From Eubacterium sp. (GTDB taxonomy: Bacteria; Bacillota_A; Clostridia; Lachnospirales; Lachnospiraceae), in assembly GCA_023663915.1 (NCBI GenBank), contig JAMPGN010000018.1:1-31553 (forward strand): a DNA stretch of 31,553 bases, given 5' to 3'. Below the pieces are notes generated by a model. It saw only the letters and a program-made list of their open reading frames with translations, was not told the DNA's origin and ran no database searches. Each line of letters starts with the position of its first letter. The first letter of the stretch is position 1. Positions 15,803-24,634 of the stretch are shown one piece after another. The translations under genes were made by a program, and so were the position numbers.

Positions 15803-17113
15803 ATGAAAATAACAGTGGCAGGAACCGGATATGTCGGGTTGGTGGCAGGAGTGTGTTTTGCGGAGAAGGGGCATGACGTTACCTGTGTGGATGTGGATGA
15901 GAAGAAAGTTAAAATGATGGAGAGCGGGATTTCCCCTATCTATGAAGAGGGTCTGGAAGAACTGATGCAGAAAAACAACGCGACAGGGCGGCTGCATTAC
16001 ACGACCGATTACAAAAACGCCTACAAAGATGCGGATGCGATCTTTATTGGAGTGGGAACACCGGAGCAGCCGGATGGTTCTGCGAACCTGAGTTATATTG
16101 CGACGGTGTCAAGGCAGATTGCGGAATCTGTGGAACAGGATTGTCTCGTGGTTGTCAAGTCCACTGTCCCGGTTGGCACGAACGATAAGGTTGAGCAGTT
16201 TATCAAGGACTTCCTGACGCGGGATGTGAAGATTGAAGTGGCGTCCAATCCGGAATTTCTGGCGCAGGGATCGGCGGTGCATGATACGCTTCATGCGGCA
16301 AGGATCATTATCGGTACGGAGAGCAAAGAGGCGGAGGCGAAACTCAAGAAGATCTATGAGCCTTTCGGGCTTCCGATCGTGTCTGTCAACAGGCGTTCGG
16401 CGGAGATGATCAAATACGCCTGCAACGATTTCCTGGCACTCAAGATTTCATACATGAATGATATCGCGAACTTGTGCGAACTGGTAGGCGCGGATATCGA
16501 TGCGGTGGCGGAAGGCATGAGTTACGATGCGAGGATCGGGGCAAGGTTTTTGAATGCCGGCGTGGGTTACGGCGGGAGCTGTTTCCCGAAAGATACCAAG
16601 GCGCTCAAATACCTCGCAAGGCAGAACGGATATCAGCTGCGTACCGTGGAGGCGGCGGTGGACGTGAATGCGGAGCAAAAGACGAAGCTGTTCCACAAGG
16701 CGAGCAACCGCATGATTACTTTCCAGAATCTGAAAGCAGCAGTGTTAGGGCTTGCTTTTAAGGCGGGTACGGATGACTTAAGAGAGGCTCCCTCGCTGGA
16801 TAACGTGCAGCTTTTGCTGGAGGGCGGGGCAAATATTTACGCTTATGATCCTGTAGCGGCAGATAATTTCAAGAAGAAGTATCCGGAAGGCAGGATCGGG
16901 AGCGGGACAATCCAATATGTCGGGACACCAGAAGAAGCGCTTACAGGCGCAAACATCTGCTTTATCTTTACGGAGTGGGGAGAAATCAAGGCGATATCTC
17001 CGGAGACTTTCAAGGAGAAGATGCAGATACCGCTCGTGTACGATGGACGCAACCTGTTTGCCTTGGAGGCGATGAAAGATGCCGGCGTGGAATATTATAG
17101 TATCGGGCGATAG
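15803..17113 (+). CDS. ugd: UDP-glucose 6-dehydrogenase
   Basis: The 436-aa enzyme oxidises UDP-glucose to UDP-glucuronate in two NAD+-dependent steps in the cytoplasm. The N-terminal Rossmann motif is GTGYVG (7-12). SNPEFLAQGSAVHDTLHAARI is the family signature, and the catalytic Cys260 lies in GYGGSCFPKDTKAL. Length and ending are normal. The ATG follows GGGAGG (15789-15794) with seven to eight bases between. It heads a new gene group after the repeat-filled gap, so transcription probably restarts here. Its product feeds the next enzyme. Confidence 0.95.
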   Translation: MKITVAGTGYVGLVAGVCFAEKGHDVTCVDVDEKKVKMMESGISPIYEEGLEELMQKNNATGRLHYTTDYKNAYKDADAIFIGVGTPEQPDGSANLSYIATVSRQIAESVEQDCLVVVKSTVPVGTNDKVEQFIKDFLTRDVKIEVASNPEFLAQGSAVHDTLHAARIIIGTESKEAEAKLKKIYEPFGLPIVSVNRRSAEMIKYACNDFLALKISYMNDIANLCELVGADIDAVAEGMSYDARIGARFLNAGVGYGGSCFPKDTKALKYLARQNGYQLRTVEAAVDVNAEQKTKLFHKASNRMITFQNLKAAVLGLAFKAGTDDLREAPSLDNVQLLLEGGANIYAYDPVAADNFKKKYPEGRIGSGTIQYVGTPEEALTGANICFIFTEWGEIKAISPETFKEKMQIPLVYDGRNLFALEAMKDAGVEYYSIGR

Positions 17114-17183
17114 AACGGAGTGCATGGACGGAGTCATTTATTGCTGGCAGGAATGACAGGATGAATTTCAAATAGGAGGAAAT

Positions 17184-18179
17184 ATGAATCCACTGAATAG
17201 CAGCAAGGTCTATCTGATAACCGGCGGCGCCGGATTTATCGGTTTTCACTTGTCGAAGAGCCTTCTGGCAAAAGGCGCGAGGGTCATCGGGTTTGACAAC
17301 CTGAATGATTATTATGACGTACAGCTCAAAAAAGACCGTTTGGCTCTATTGAAACAATATGATCATTATACCTTTATCAAAGGCGACTTAAGCGACAAGG
17401 GTGATGTGTTCCGTCTTTTTCAGGAGTATGCGCCTCATGTCGTAGTGAATCTGGGTGCACAGGCGGGGGTGCGGTACAGCATCGACAATCCGAATGCTTA
17501 TATGCAGTCTAACATGATAGGGTTTTTTCATATTCTGGAGGGATGCCGGTATTTTCCGGTGGAACATCTTGTTTACGCGTCCTCCAGTTCTGTGTATGGC
17601 GGAAATGAGAAGATTCCTTTTTCTACGGAGGACAAGGTGGACAGTCCGGTGAGCCTGTATGCGGCGACCAAGAAGTCCAATGAGCTGATGGCACATGCCT
17701 ACAGCAGGCTGTACAACATACCGGCGACGGGGCTGAGATTTTTCACGGTATATGGGCCTTTCGGAAGACCGGATATGGCGTACTATAAGTTTACGAAGAA
17801 GATTCTGGCGGGAGAACCAATCCAGATTTATAATAACGGGGATATGTACAGGGATTTTACCTATATCGACGATATTGTGAAATGCGTGGAGAATATTCTC
17901 TGTAATCCGCCGGGGGACAATGATCAGGGAGTGAAATATAAGCTGTATAATATCGGCAATAACAAGCCGGAGAAGCTGATGGACTATATCGAAACACTGG
18001 AAAAATGTCTTGGCAGGACGGCTGTGAAGGAGTATCTTCCGATGCAGCCGGGCGATGTGTACCGGACTTATGCCGACGTTACGGAACTGATGCGGGATTA
18101 TGATTTTAAGCCGAATACCACGATCGAAGAAGGACTGAGTAAGTTTGTGGAATGGTATCGTAGGTACTATAAGGTATAA
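17184..18179 (+). CDS. UDP-glucuronate 4-epimerase-type NAD-dependent epimerase
   Basis: The 331-aa extended SDR protein has TGGAGFIG (13-20), VYASSSSVYGG (130-140) and the catalytic pair Tyr159/Lys163 in YAATKKSNELMAHAYS. The segment FDNLNDYYDVQLKKDRL and the phrase FTVYGPFGRPDMAYYKFTKKIL are typical of enzymes that interconvert UDP-glucuronate and UDP-galacturonate, which fits its position 70 bases after ugd. The start codon follows AGGAGG. A UDP-glucose 4-epimerase role is less likely because GRPDMA and the ugd neighbour point to uronate. The locus glycan therefore probably contains galacturonic acid or a derivative. Confidence 0.88.
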   Translation: MNPLNSSKVYLITGGAGFIGFHLSKSLLAKGARVIGFDNLNDYYDVQLKKDRLALLKQYDHYTFIKGDLSDKGDVFRLFQEYAPHVVVNLGAQAGVRYSIDNPNAYMQSNMIGFFHILEGCRYFPVEHLVYASSSSVYGGNEKIPFSTEDKVDSPVSLYAATKKSNELMAHAYSRLYNIPATGLRFFTVYGPFGRPDMAYYKFTKKILAGEPIQIYNNGDMYRDFTYIDDIVKCVENILCNPPGDNDQGVKYKLYNIGNNKPEKLMDYIETLEKCLGRTAVKEYLPMQPGDVYRTYADVTELMRDYDFKPNTTIEEGLSKFVEWYRRYYKV

Positions 18180-18250
18180 AGCAGCTGGGAAAGGCATGAT
18201 AAGCAATATTGCTGCAGTCAATGCGGGAAAAGGGAAGGCACGATAGAGGC

Positions 18251-19324
18251 ATGATGGAGAAGAAAAGAGACATACCGGTACTGTATCTGGTAGTACCTTG
18301 CTATAACGAGGAGGAAGTCATTGAGAAATCGGCTCAGGCACTGGCGGATAAGATCCGCCGTCTGCTGCAGGCGGGACGGATCGCGGCAGGCAGTAAGGTC
18401 ATGTTTGTGAATGATGGGAGCAAAGACCGCACACTGGAACTTTTGCACGGGGCTGCAGCGGAGGATACGATCTTTTCGGTGGTCAGTCTGGCAGGCAATT
18501 ATGGGCATCAGAGTGCGATTCTTGCGGGCATGATGATGGCAAGAAAGTATGCGGATGCTGTGGTGACGATCGATGCGGACTTGCAGCAGGATATTGAGGC
18601 GTTGGACAAATTTCTGGACAGTTATATGGCGGGCAGCGAGGTGGTGTACGGCGTGCGCAACGACAGGCATTCTGACGGCATCTTCAAGAAGGGAACCGCG
18701 ACATTATACTATAACCTGATGCATCTGTTAGGAAGCAAAGTCATTACCAATCATGCGGATTACCGTCTGATGTCCAGGAAGGCATTGGATGCGCTGGCGG
18801 AATATAAGGAGACGAACCTGTTTCTGCGCGGCCTGATCCCGACCATGGGTTTTTCTTCCGATGTCGTGTATTTTGATGTCAGGGCGAGGGAGGCAGGGCA
18901 TTCCAAATATACATTAAGTAAAATGATGACGCTGGCGATGGATGGTATCACATCCATGAGTGTCAGACCTTTGCGGATGATCAGCGCCCTCGGTTTTATT
19001 GTATTTGTTTTCAGTGTTGTCATGAGCATTATCAGTCTGGTGGACTGGGCAAAGGGCAACAATGTTCCCGGCTATACGACGACCATGATTGTGTCGCTTC
19101 TGATCGGCGGCATTACGCTGCTTTCGCTGGGAATTATAGGGGAGTATATCGGCAAGATCTATATGGAGACCAAGCACAGACCGCGCTACATCATTGATAC
19201 TGTGGTGTGGAGGGCGGATGAACATCTGTCCGCCGGACAAAACGGCGATAGGAATGATGCAGCGGAGCAGCCTTCAGACAGGCATACTGAGGAGGAAAAT
19301 AAGGAAGACGGAGGAAACCGATAG
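18251..19324 (+). CDS. GtrB/DPM1-like polyprenyl-phosphate glycosyltransferase
   Basis: The roughly 357-aa protein opens YLVVPCYNEEEVIEKSAQAL, a GT2 start, with FVNDGSKDRTLELL and the metal motif TIDADLQQ. LFLRGLIPTMGFSSDVVYFD and REAGHSKYTLSKMM are typical of the GtrB/YfdH group. Two C-terminal membrane segments follow (near residues 235-260 and 275-300), then a charged tail of about 40 residues that is longer than usual. Such enzymes load a sugar from a nucleotide donor onto undecaprenyl phosphate for later transfer outside the cell. The start is uncertain: ATGs at 18221, 18251 and 18254 share the frame, and AGAGG at 18245-18249 favours 18251 or 18254. It is probably cotranscribed with the epimerase gene. 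Confidence 0.88.
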   Translation: MMEKKRDIPVLYLVVPCYNEEEVIEKSAQALADKIRRLLQAGRIAAGSKVMFVNDGSKDRTLELLHGAAAEDTIFSVVSLAGNYGHQSAILAGMMMARKYADAVVTIDADLQQDIEALDKFLDSYMAGSEVVYGVRNDRHSDGIFKKGTATLYYNLMHLLGSKVITNHADYRLMSRKALDALAEYKETNLFLRGLIPTMGFSSDVVYFDVRAREAGHSKYTLSKMMTLAMDGITSMSVRPLRMISALGFIVFVFSVVMSIISLVDWAKGNNVPGYTTTMIVSLLIGGITLLSLGIIGEYIGKIYMETKHRPRYIIDTVVWRADEHLSAGQNGDRNDAAEQPSDRHTEEENKEDGGNR

Positions 19325-19325
19325 A

Positions 19326-20270
19326 ATGTTTCAGATCGATATTCATGCGGACGATTATGCGCTGACTGTCAATACATCAAAAGACATGCTTTCCTGTATG
19401 GAAAAGGGGCAGCTTGACAGTATCAGCATTGTGCCCAATATGTCCTGCTTTGATGAATGTGTGGAATTATTATATGCATCGATACCTTCGCTGCCGTTTC
19501 TGCCGAAGATGTCGGTGCATCTGGATTTTGTGGAGGGACGCTGCCTTGCGGGAGACGGACAGGCGCCGCTTCTTGCCGGAACGGGGAGTGGTGTGATGAG
19601 GCTGTCGTGGGGCGGCGTGTTTTCCTTATCTTATCTTCCGTGGAAACGCCATGCAGCGAAAGAACAGCTGAAAAAAGAGATCAAGGCACAGATTGAGAGG
19701 GTGCAGGCGGTGACCGTACATGCCATGGAGATAGCAAAAGAACATGGAATAGCGTGTGCACAACGTGGGCTTCGTATTGACTCGCATCAGCATGCGCATA
19801 TGATCCCAGTCGTGTGGGATGCGCTGACTGAGGTGATTGCAGAAGAACAGTACCGGGTGGAGTATATTCGTAATTCTAAAGAAATGTTGAATGCTTTTCT
19901 TGCGGAAGTTTCACTGTGGAAGACATACCGTCCTGTTAATTTTGTGAAAAACAGGCTGCTGGCGTTTTATTCATACAAAGCAGACCGCTATGCCAAAGCG
20001 CATCATATGGAGCAGATGTATCTGTGGGGACTTATCATGAGCGGACATATGGATTATGACAGGATTGTCAGATTGTACCCAAAGATCAGCAGGAAGGCGG
20101 AACATGATAATAGGACACTGGAAATATTATTTCATCCCGGTCTGACACTTCCGGGAGAAGTGTCGGAAGAGATCGGCGAAGAGGCGGCGAGGGATTTCTA
20201 TTTACGGGATGACCGGCATGTGGAGATGGAGGCGGTCAGCAGGATGAAAACGTTCCTTTCGGGTTTGTGA
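19326..20270 (+). CDS. ChbG/YdjC-family carbohydrate deacetylase
   Basis: The 314-aa protein begins FQIDIHADDYAL (Asp9, Asp10), the metal and catalytic acid motif of YdjC-like deacetylases. It carries DSHQHAHM (His154, His156, His158) for the remaining metal ligands. Known relatives remove N-acetyl groups from chito-oligosaccharides; others act on glycolipid intermediates. The start is one base after the preceding TAG, with GGAGGA upstream, so it is coupled to the GtrB-like gene. That pairing suggests deacetylation of the lipid-linked amino sugar or of the growing repeat unit, an inference from position. No signal peptide is evident. Confidence 0.85.
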   Translation: MFQIDIHADDYALTVNTSKDMLSCMEKGQLDSISIVPNMSCFDECVELLYASIPSLPFLPKMSVHLDFVEGRCLAGDGQAPLLAGTGSGVMRLSWGGVFSLSYLPWKRHAAKEQLKKEIKAQIERVQAVTVHAMEIAKEHGIACAQRGLRIDSHQHAHMIPVVWDALTEVIAEEQYRVEYIRNSKEMLNAFLAEVSLWKTYRPVNFVKNRLLAFYSYKADRYAKAHHMEQMYLWGLIMSGHMDYDRIVRLYPKISRKAEHDNRTLEILFHPGLTLPGEVSEEIGEEAARDFYLRDDRHVEMEAVSRMKTFLSGL

Positions 20271-20303
20271 AACGAATCTTACAACGGGACGTAGTGCAGT
20301 TTG

Positions 20304-21263
20304 TCAATGCGGTCTCATCTCTTCCACTTCTGACCATAATATATCCGTGAAATACAGCGCTCCCTCCTCATTCAGATGGTCGGAATCCGAGAAGTATTCC
20401 AGATTTACATGAAATCTTTCGTCGTGGGAGTAGTCATAATAATTGACACCTGTGTCAGATGCAATTCTGGTTACGGTATCGTGAAATTCCTGCAGGAATT
20501 CCTGCGAAACCTGATCGGTGTAATATTGTGAGAAGGGCGTGGTGATCAGAACAGGCGTGATCTGGTTCTCCTTACAATAATCGATGATTGCATATAATTC
20601 CTCGATCCGTTCCGGCAGAAAATATTCTTCTTTGTTATCAAAATGCCTGCTATAGCGTTCCTGTGCCCTTCGGGCGAACTCTTCCACATCGATGCCATCG
20701 TTTGACGCATGGGCTGTGAGCGCGGTTTCCAGCTTAGGGAACAGTTTCAGGATATCTTTTCCGGCGGATAAGACCGGCAGTCTGTTCGCGATCAGATCCA
20801 CATAAGGGTCATAATCCGGGATGTTTTCCGGTGACAGGAAATGATAGTAACGGATGCTCATCGCTTCTGCCTCGGCAGCGTTTACGACTTCGTTGTTGAA
20901 AGAAAAGTAAGATACGGGAATAAACAACACGCTGCCGTCAACCATATACTGTCCGAATTCTTTCAGGATGGCATAGTCATAGTTGTAACTCTGGCTTGTG
21001 TTGGCAAAATTAAAACATACATACCCGATGTTCTGGAGGTCTGTGTAATTGAAATCGTAAGCCCCGTGGGAACTGCCCAGGTTGCCGATATTGATTTCGG
21101 TATACTGTCTGCCGAGGACATCAAATTTAACGATATCTAAGTATTTTTGCGAATCGATTTCCTTATAGGGTTTATTCATTGCGCAAATGATCAGAATGGC
21201 AGCGGCGGGAATCAGAATGCACTTCAACAGAAAGCGTACCATGTCATATTTTTGATTTCTCAT
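20304..21263 (-). CDS. MBOAT-associated SGNH-fold protein (AlgJ/DltD-like), membrane-anchored
   Basis: The 319-aa protein has one N-terminal membrane segment (about 11-29, FLLKCILIPAAAILIICA), so the body should lie outside the cell. NIGNLGSSHGAYDF (about 58-71) gives the nucleophile-type GSSH block, and SDSDHLNEEGA near the end (292-300) gives the Asp/His block of SGNH proteins. Proteins of this form accompany MBOAT O-acyltransferases in alginate and teichoic-acid acylation systems, where they complete acyl transfer to the polymer. Its partner MBOAT gene ends 22 bases upstream in the same direction. It converges with the ChbG-type gene, 33 bases apart, without an evident terminator. Confidence 0.78.
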   Translation of the reverse strand: MRNQKYDMVRFLLKCILIPAAAILIICAMNKPYKEIDSQKYLDIVKFDVLGRQYTEINIGNLGSSHGAYDFNYTDLQNIGYVCFNFANTSQSYNYDYAILKEFGQYMVDGSVLFIPVSYFSFNNEVVNAAEAEAMSIRYYHFLSPENIPDYDPYVDLIANRLPVLSAGKDILKLFPKLETALTAHASNDGIDVEEFARRAQERYSRHFDNKEEYFLPERIEELYAIIDYCKENQITPVLITTPFSQYYTDQVSQEFLQEFHDTVTRIASDTGVNYYDYSHDERFHVNLEYFSDSDHLNEEGALYFTDILWSEVEEMRPH

Positions 21264-21285
21264 AGATTGTCATTCCTTTCTCATA

Positions 21286-22731
21286 TCAAAATTGAAAATA
21301 AATAAATTCAGTCGCTACGCCTTTCGGGGCAAACAGGGCGATTATCACTAAGAATAATACGTATACCGGCCAGCGGACGAAGAATTTCTGTTTTGAAAAT
21401 GTCTCGATCACATCATGCTTCAGGGAGAAAAGGTCGTAAGCGGCAAGTACTGTGACGGAAAGTAACATACCGAATGCGGCAGCGGATGAAACGCCGAGGC
21501 ATATAACGGCAGTATGCAGGTAATTGCCGGGACGGGATGCGTCCCAGAAAAGCCGCGAGATAACCCACAGGGCGTCCTGTATTGTATTCGCGCGGAAAAA
21601 GATCCAGGTAAAACACAGGACAATAAACGTGAGAGGGAGCTGCCACCAGTGTTTCCGTCGTCTGACTTCCGTACCGTTTCTTTTCTTCGGATAAAGAAAT
21701 GTTTCGATGATCTGCAATATGCCGTGGATACCGCCCCATAGGATATAGGTCAGGCTGCTCCCGTGCCAGAATCCGCTCACAAGGAAAGTGAGTAACAGGT
21801 TCAGACAGTTGCGCCAGCGGGGTACGCGGTTGCCGCCCAGCGGGATATATACGTAGTCCCGAAACCATGTGGAGAGTGATATATGCCAGCGGCTCCAGAA
21901 CTCTTTGATGGAAAAGGAGAAATAGGGACTCTTAAAGTTTGTCATAAGGTCAATGCCGAATAATTTAGCACAGCCGATGGCGATGTCGGAGTAACCGGAG
22001 AAATCACAATAGATTTCTATGGCAAACATAACCGTGACGACGATAAAGGCGAGTCCCACGTAAGAGTAGACGTTATCATACAGTTTGTTGACGACCACGG
22101 CGAACACATCGGCAATCACCAGTTTCTTGAAATAGCCCCATGTCATGAGTTTCAGCCCATAAGTCACATTTTGATAGTCAAAAGGACGGCTTTTCTTGTA
22201 CTGAGGCAGCAGGCTGTCCGCCCTTCCGATCGGTCCCGCTAACAGCTGTGGGAAAAATGACACAAAGAGGGCGTAATAGCCGAAATGACGCTCGGCGTGT
22301 ATCCTGCCCCGCCAGACATCAATTAAGTAGCCCATGGACTGGAAGAAGTAGAAAGAGATGCCCGCTGGGAGCAGAATCCTTACCGTGAGCGGCTGCATGG
22401 TGAGACGTCCTGCACCGATCAGCAGGTTTATCCGTTCTATCACGGGATTTGCCGTTTTATAGAAGAGCAGGATCAGAATAAGCGACAGGATGCCGCCTAG
22501 CAGACAGCGTTTTCTGGCGGCGGCTGTCTGTGCTTTTTCCAGATTCAGTGCGAGTATATAGGTCAATGCTGTTGTCGCAAACAGCAGGATGCCGTAGCCG
22601 ATATGAAGATTCATATAAAAAATATAGCTGGCGGCAAGCAGAAAAATCCATCTGTACTTGTCGGGTACGAGATAGTAAAGGATAAATACGATGATAATAA
22701 ATATTCCGAAAGATACAGAGTTAAATAGCAT
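21286..22731 (-). CDS. MBOAT-family O-acyltransferase (AlgI/DltB-like)
   Basis: The 481-aa polytopic protein starts MLFNSVSFGIFIIIVFILYY, the usual opening of this family. TGGAGA lies just upstream, so this start is preferred to one 84 bases earlier. The conserved core has FFPQLLAGPIGRADSLLPQ, WGYFKKLVIAD, DFSGYSDIAIGCAKLFGI, FWSRWHISLSTWFRDYVYIPLGGNR and SGFWHGSS, in which His323 is the catalytic residue. MBOAT proteins move an acyl group across or within the membrane to an extracellular glycan. It forms a minus-strand pair with the SGNH-fold gene downstream and diverges from a second MBOAT gene. The acyl donor is unknown, but an ACP and an FkbH-type protein lie later in the locus. Confidence 0.92.
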   Translation of the reverse strand: MLFNSVSFGIFIIIVFILYYLVPDKYRWIFLLAASYIFYMNLHIGYGILLFATTALTYILALNLEKAQTAAARKRCLLGGILSLILILLFYKTANPVIERINLLIGAGRLTMQPLTVRILLPAGISFYFFQSMGYLIDVWRGRIHAERHFGYYALFVSFFPQLLAGPIGRADSLLPQYKKSRPFDYQNVTYGLKLMTWGYFKKLVIADVFAVVVNKLYDNVYSYVGLAFIVVTVMFAIEIYCDFSGYSDIAIGCAKLFGIDLMTNFKSPYFSFSIKEFWSRWHISLSTWFRDYVYIPLGGNRVPRWRNCLNLLLTFLVSGFWHGSSLTYILWGGIHGILQIIETFLYPKKRNGTEVRRRKHWWQLPLTFIVLCFTWIFFRANTIQDALWVISRLFWDASRPGNYLHTAVICLGVSSAAAFGMLLSVTVLAAYDLFSLKHDVIETFSKQKFFVRWPVYVLFLVIIALFAPKGVATEFIYFQF

Positions 22732-22933
22732 GTTGGTTCTCCAGTCTATATGGCGCAGGCTTCGGGTGAGAGAAAATTGTAGGCATGCAGACTTTATGAT
22801 ATGCACTGCTCCCACCGGATGGCATGATTGAAACTATAAGCAATTTTACTTCTTTTGCGCGAAATATGCAAACCCCAAGTTACGACAGGAAATTTCGCAT
22901 GTAAAAACAGTTTCTTTTCGATGGTTTCTATGG

Positions 22934-22939
22934 TAGAAT
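22934..22939 (+). promoter_or_regulatory. Possible -10 box for the plus-strand MBOAT gene
   Basis: TAGAAT at 22934-22939 lies about 70 bases before the MBOAT start at 23012, in the 280-base gap between two divergent MBOAT genes. Only a poor -35 (TTTCTT, 17 bases upstream) accompanies it. The gap should contain promoters for both directions, but I see no strong box for the minus strand. Confidence 0.25.
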
Positions 22940-23011
22940 TTGATTGATTCAGGAATCCTTATCTTTGGATGAAATGGTAAATTTCAGAAATTTTTGAGAA
23001 TGGATGTAGGC

Positions 23012-24547
23012 ATGGGAATTACATCATTTTATTTTTTATGTTTTTTTGCGGTTATTTTAATCCTGTATTATCTTATCCCCGGCAGTATGCAGTGGGGATT
23101 ATTGCTGGTGTGCAGTATCGCATACTATCTTTTAAGTGGAAACGGGATGCTGATTGTCTATCCGCTGGTCTCGGTTACAGCCTGCTATGCAGGGATACGG
23201 ATGCTGTCTGCCGTGCCGGAACAGGAGGGGAAGCGGCGCAGGAACATATTGATATTGACTATAATGGTCAATGTTGGTATTCTGGTTGTACTCAAATATG
23301 TGAATTTTGGCATCTATACGATTGACGGCATTGCGCGTCTGTTCGGCAGTTCTGAGGAACTGGTCAGGGGCGTGGATTTCTTGATTCCCCTGGGAGTATC
23401 TTTCTATACGTTTTCCCTGCTCGGGTATGTGGTCGATGTGTATTATGGGATCGCTAAGCCGCAGGGGAATTATTTCAAACTGATGTTGTATGGCATGTAT
23501 TTCCCGGTGATCCTGTCCGGCCCGATTCTCAAGTACAGGGAGCACGGGGAACAGTTTTTCGTACCCCATGCGTTTGATTACCGCAGGGTGACAAGAGGCC
23601 TTCAGCGGATGGCGTGGGGGTTTTTCAAGAAGCTGGTGATCGCGGAGCGGCTTGGGATACTGGTGGATACGGTGTACGGTGAATACACGGAGTATCCGGG
23701 TGCATTTATCTGGATTGCCACGGCATGTTATGCCTTTCAGCTTTATACGGATTTTTCGGGCTGTATGGATATCGTGCTGGGGATGTCGGAGAGCCTGGGG
23801 ATTCTTCTGCCGGAGAATTTTCAGACGCCGTTTTTTGCAGGCAGTATCGCGGAGTATTGGCGCAGATGGCATATAACGCTCGGTGTGTGGATGAAAGAAT
23901 ATGTATTTTATCCTGTCCTGCGCACGAAGTTTTTTACCAATCTGAATAAGTCGTGGAAAGCGAGATTCGGTAAGAAGAAGGGCAAGCAGTATGCGACTTT
24001 TGCCGCTATGTTTATGCTCTGGCTGACGGTCGGGATCTGGCATGGCGGAGATTGGAAGTTCGTCATTGGTTCGGGATTGCTCCACTGGTTTTATATCGTG
24101 ATGGAGGAAGTTCTGGCATCGCCCTGTGCACGCCTTATGGAGAAATGCCATATCAATCCGAAAGGAAAAGGGATTGGCGCGGTCCGCATTGTGAGAACGT
24201 TTTTCCTGGTGTGTATCGGGGATCTTTTCTTTCGCGCCGCATCGGTTCAGGATGCTTTTGCCATGCTTAAGTATGCGGTGTCTGTCCGGAATCCTTCCGT
24301 GCTCTGGAACGGGGCGCTGCTGGGACTGGGGCTTGACTTGGTCGAGATCGGTATTGCGGCGGGAGCGCTTATGATTCTATATGTTGTGTCGCTGCTGCAG
24401 ACTAAAGGTTCTGTCAGGGACAGGATAGCAGGCAGGGTGCTGCCGATACGATGGATTATCTGGTATGCGCTGTTGTTTGCGGTGATCCTGTTCGGCTGTT
24501 ATGGTCCGGGGTACAGCGCGGGTGAATTCATCTACCAGGGATTTTGA
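23012..24547 (+). CDS. Second MBOAT-family O-acyltransferase
   Basis: The 511-aa membrane protein has the same core as the minus-strand neighbour: FLIPLGVSFYTFSLLGYVVDVYYG, FPVILSGPILKYREHGEQF, WGFFKKLVIAERLGI, DFSGCMDIVLGMSESLGI, YWRRWHITLGVWMKEYVFYP and GIWHGGDWKF with His344 as the catalytic residue. It is clearly diverged from the other copy, with an insertion of basic residues (WKARFGKKKGKQY) before the active-site helix. The start is uncertain between 23000 and 23012; I chose 23012 because MGITSFYF matches the usual family start, although the ribosome site is weak. It has no SGNH partner directly beside it. The SGNH protein at 27659 could fill that role. Confidence 0.9.
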   Translation: MGITSFYFLCFFAVILILYYLIPGSMQWGLLLVCSIAYYLLSGNGMLIVYPLVSVTACYAGIRMLSAVPEQEGKRRRNILILTIMVNVGILVVLKYVNFGIYTIDGIARLFGSSEELVRGVDFLIPLGVSFYTFSLLGYVVDVYYGIAKPQGNYFKLMLYGMYFPVILSGPILKYREHGEQFFVPHAFDYRRVTRGLQRMAWGFFKKLVIAERLGILVDTVYGEYTEYPGAFIWIATACYAFQLYTDFSGCMDIVLGMSESLGILLPENFQTPFFAGSIAEYWRRWHITLGVWMKEYVFYPVLRTKFFTNLNKSWKARFGKKKGKQYATFAAMFMLWLTVGIWHGGDWKFVIGSGLLHWFYIVMEEVLASPCARLMEKCHINPKGKGIGAVRIVRTFFLVCIGDLFFRAASVQDAFAMLKYAVSVRNPSVLWNGALLGLGLDLVEIGIAAGALMILYVVSLLQTKGSVRDRIAGRVLPIRWIIWYALLFAVILFGCYGPGYSAGEFIYQGF

Positions 24548-24634
24548 TAAAACGGATAGTAAAGAAGAAAATAATATGATAAAATAATCCATGTACCATA
24601 TACAGGGATAATGATCGGAAGATTGGAAGAAGAG

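Noticed and set aside
17388..18221. A 277-codon open frame antisense to the UDP-glucuronate epimerase gene.
   Set aside because: There is no recognisable domain, and composition is that of a reverse complement. The sense strand encodes a full enzyme.
23132..24151. A 339-codon open frame antisense to the second MBOAT gene.
   Set aside because: It is rich in His, Arg and Ile with no domain motif, as expected from the reverse strand of a membrane-protein gene. The sense gene has complete family motifs.
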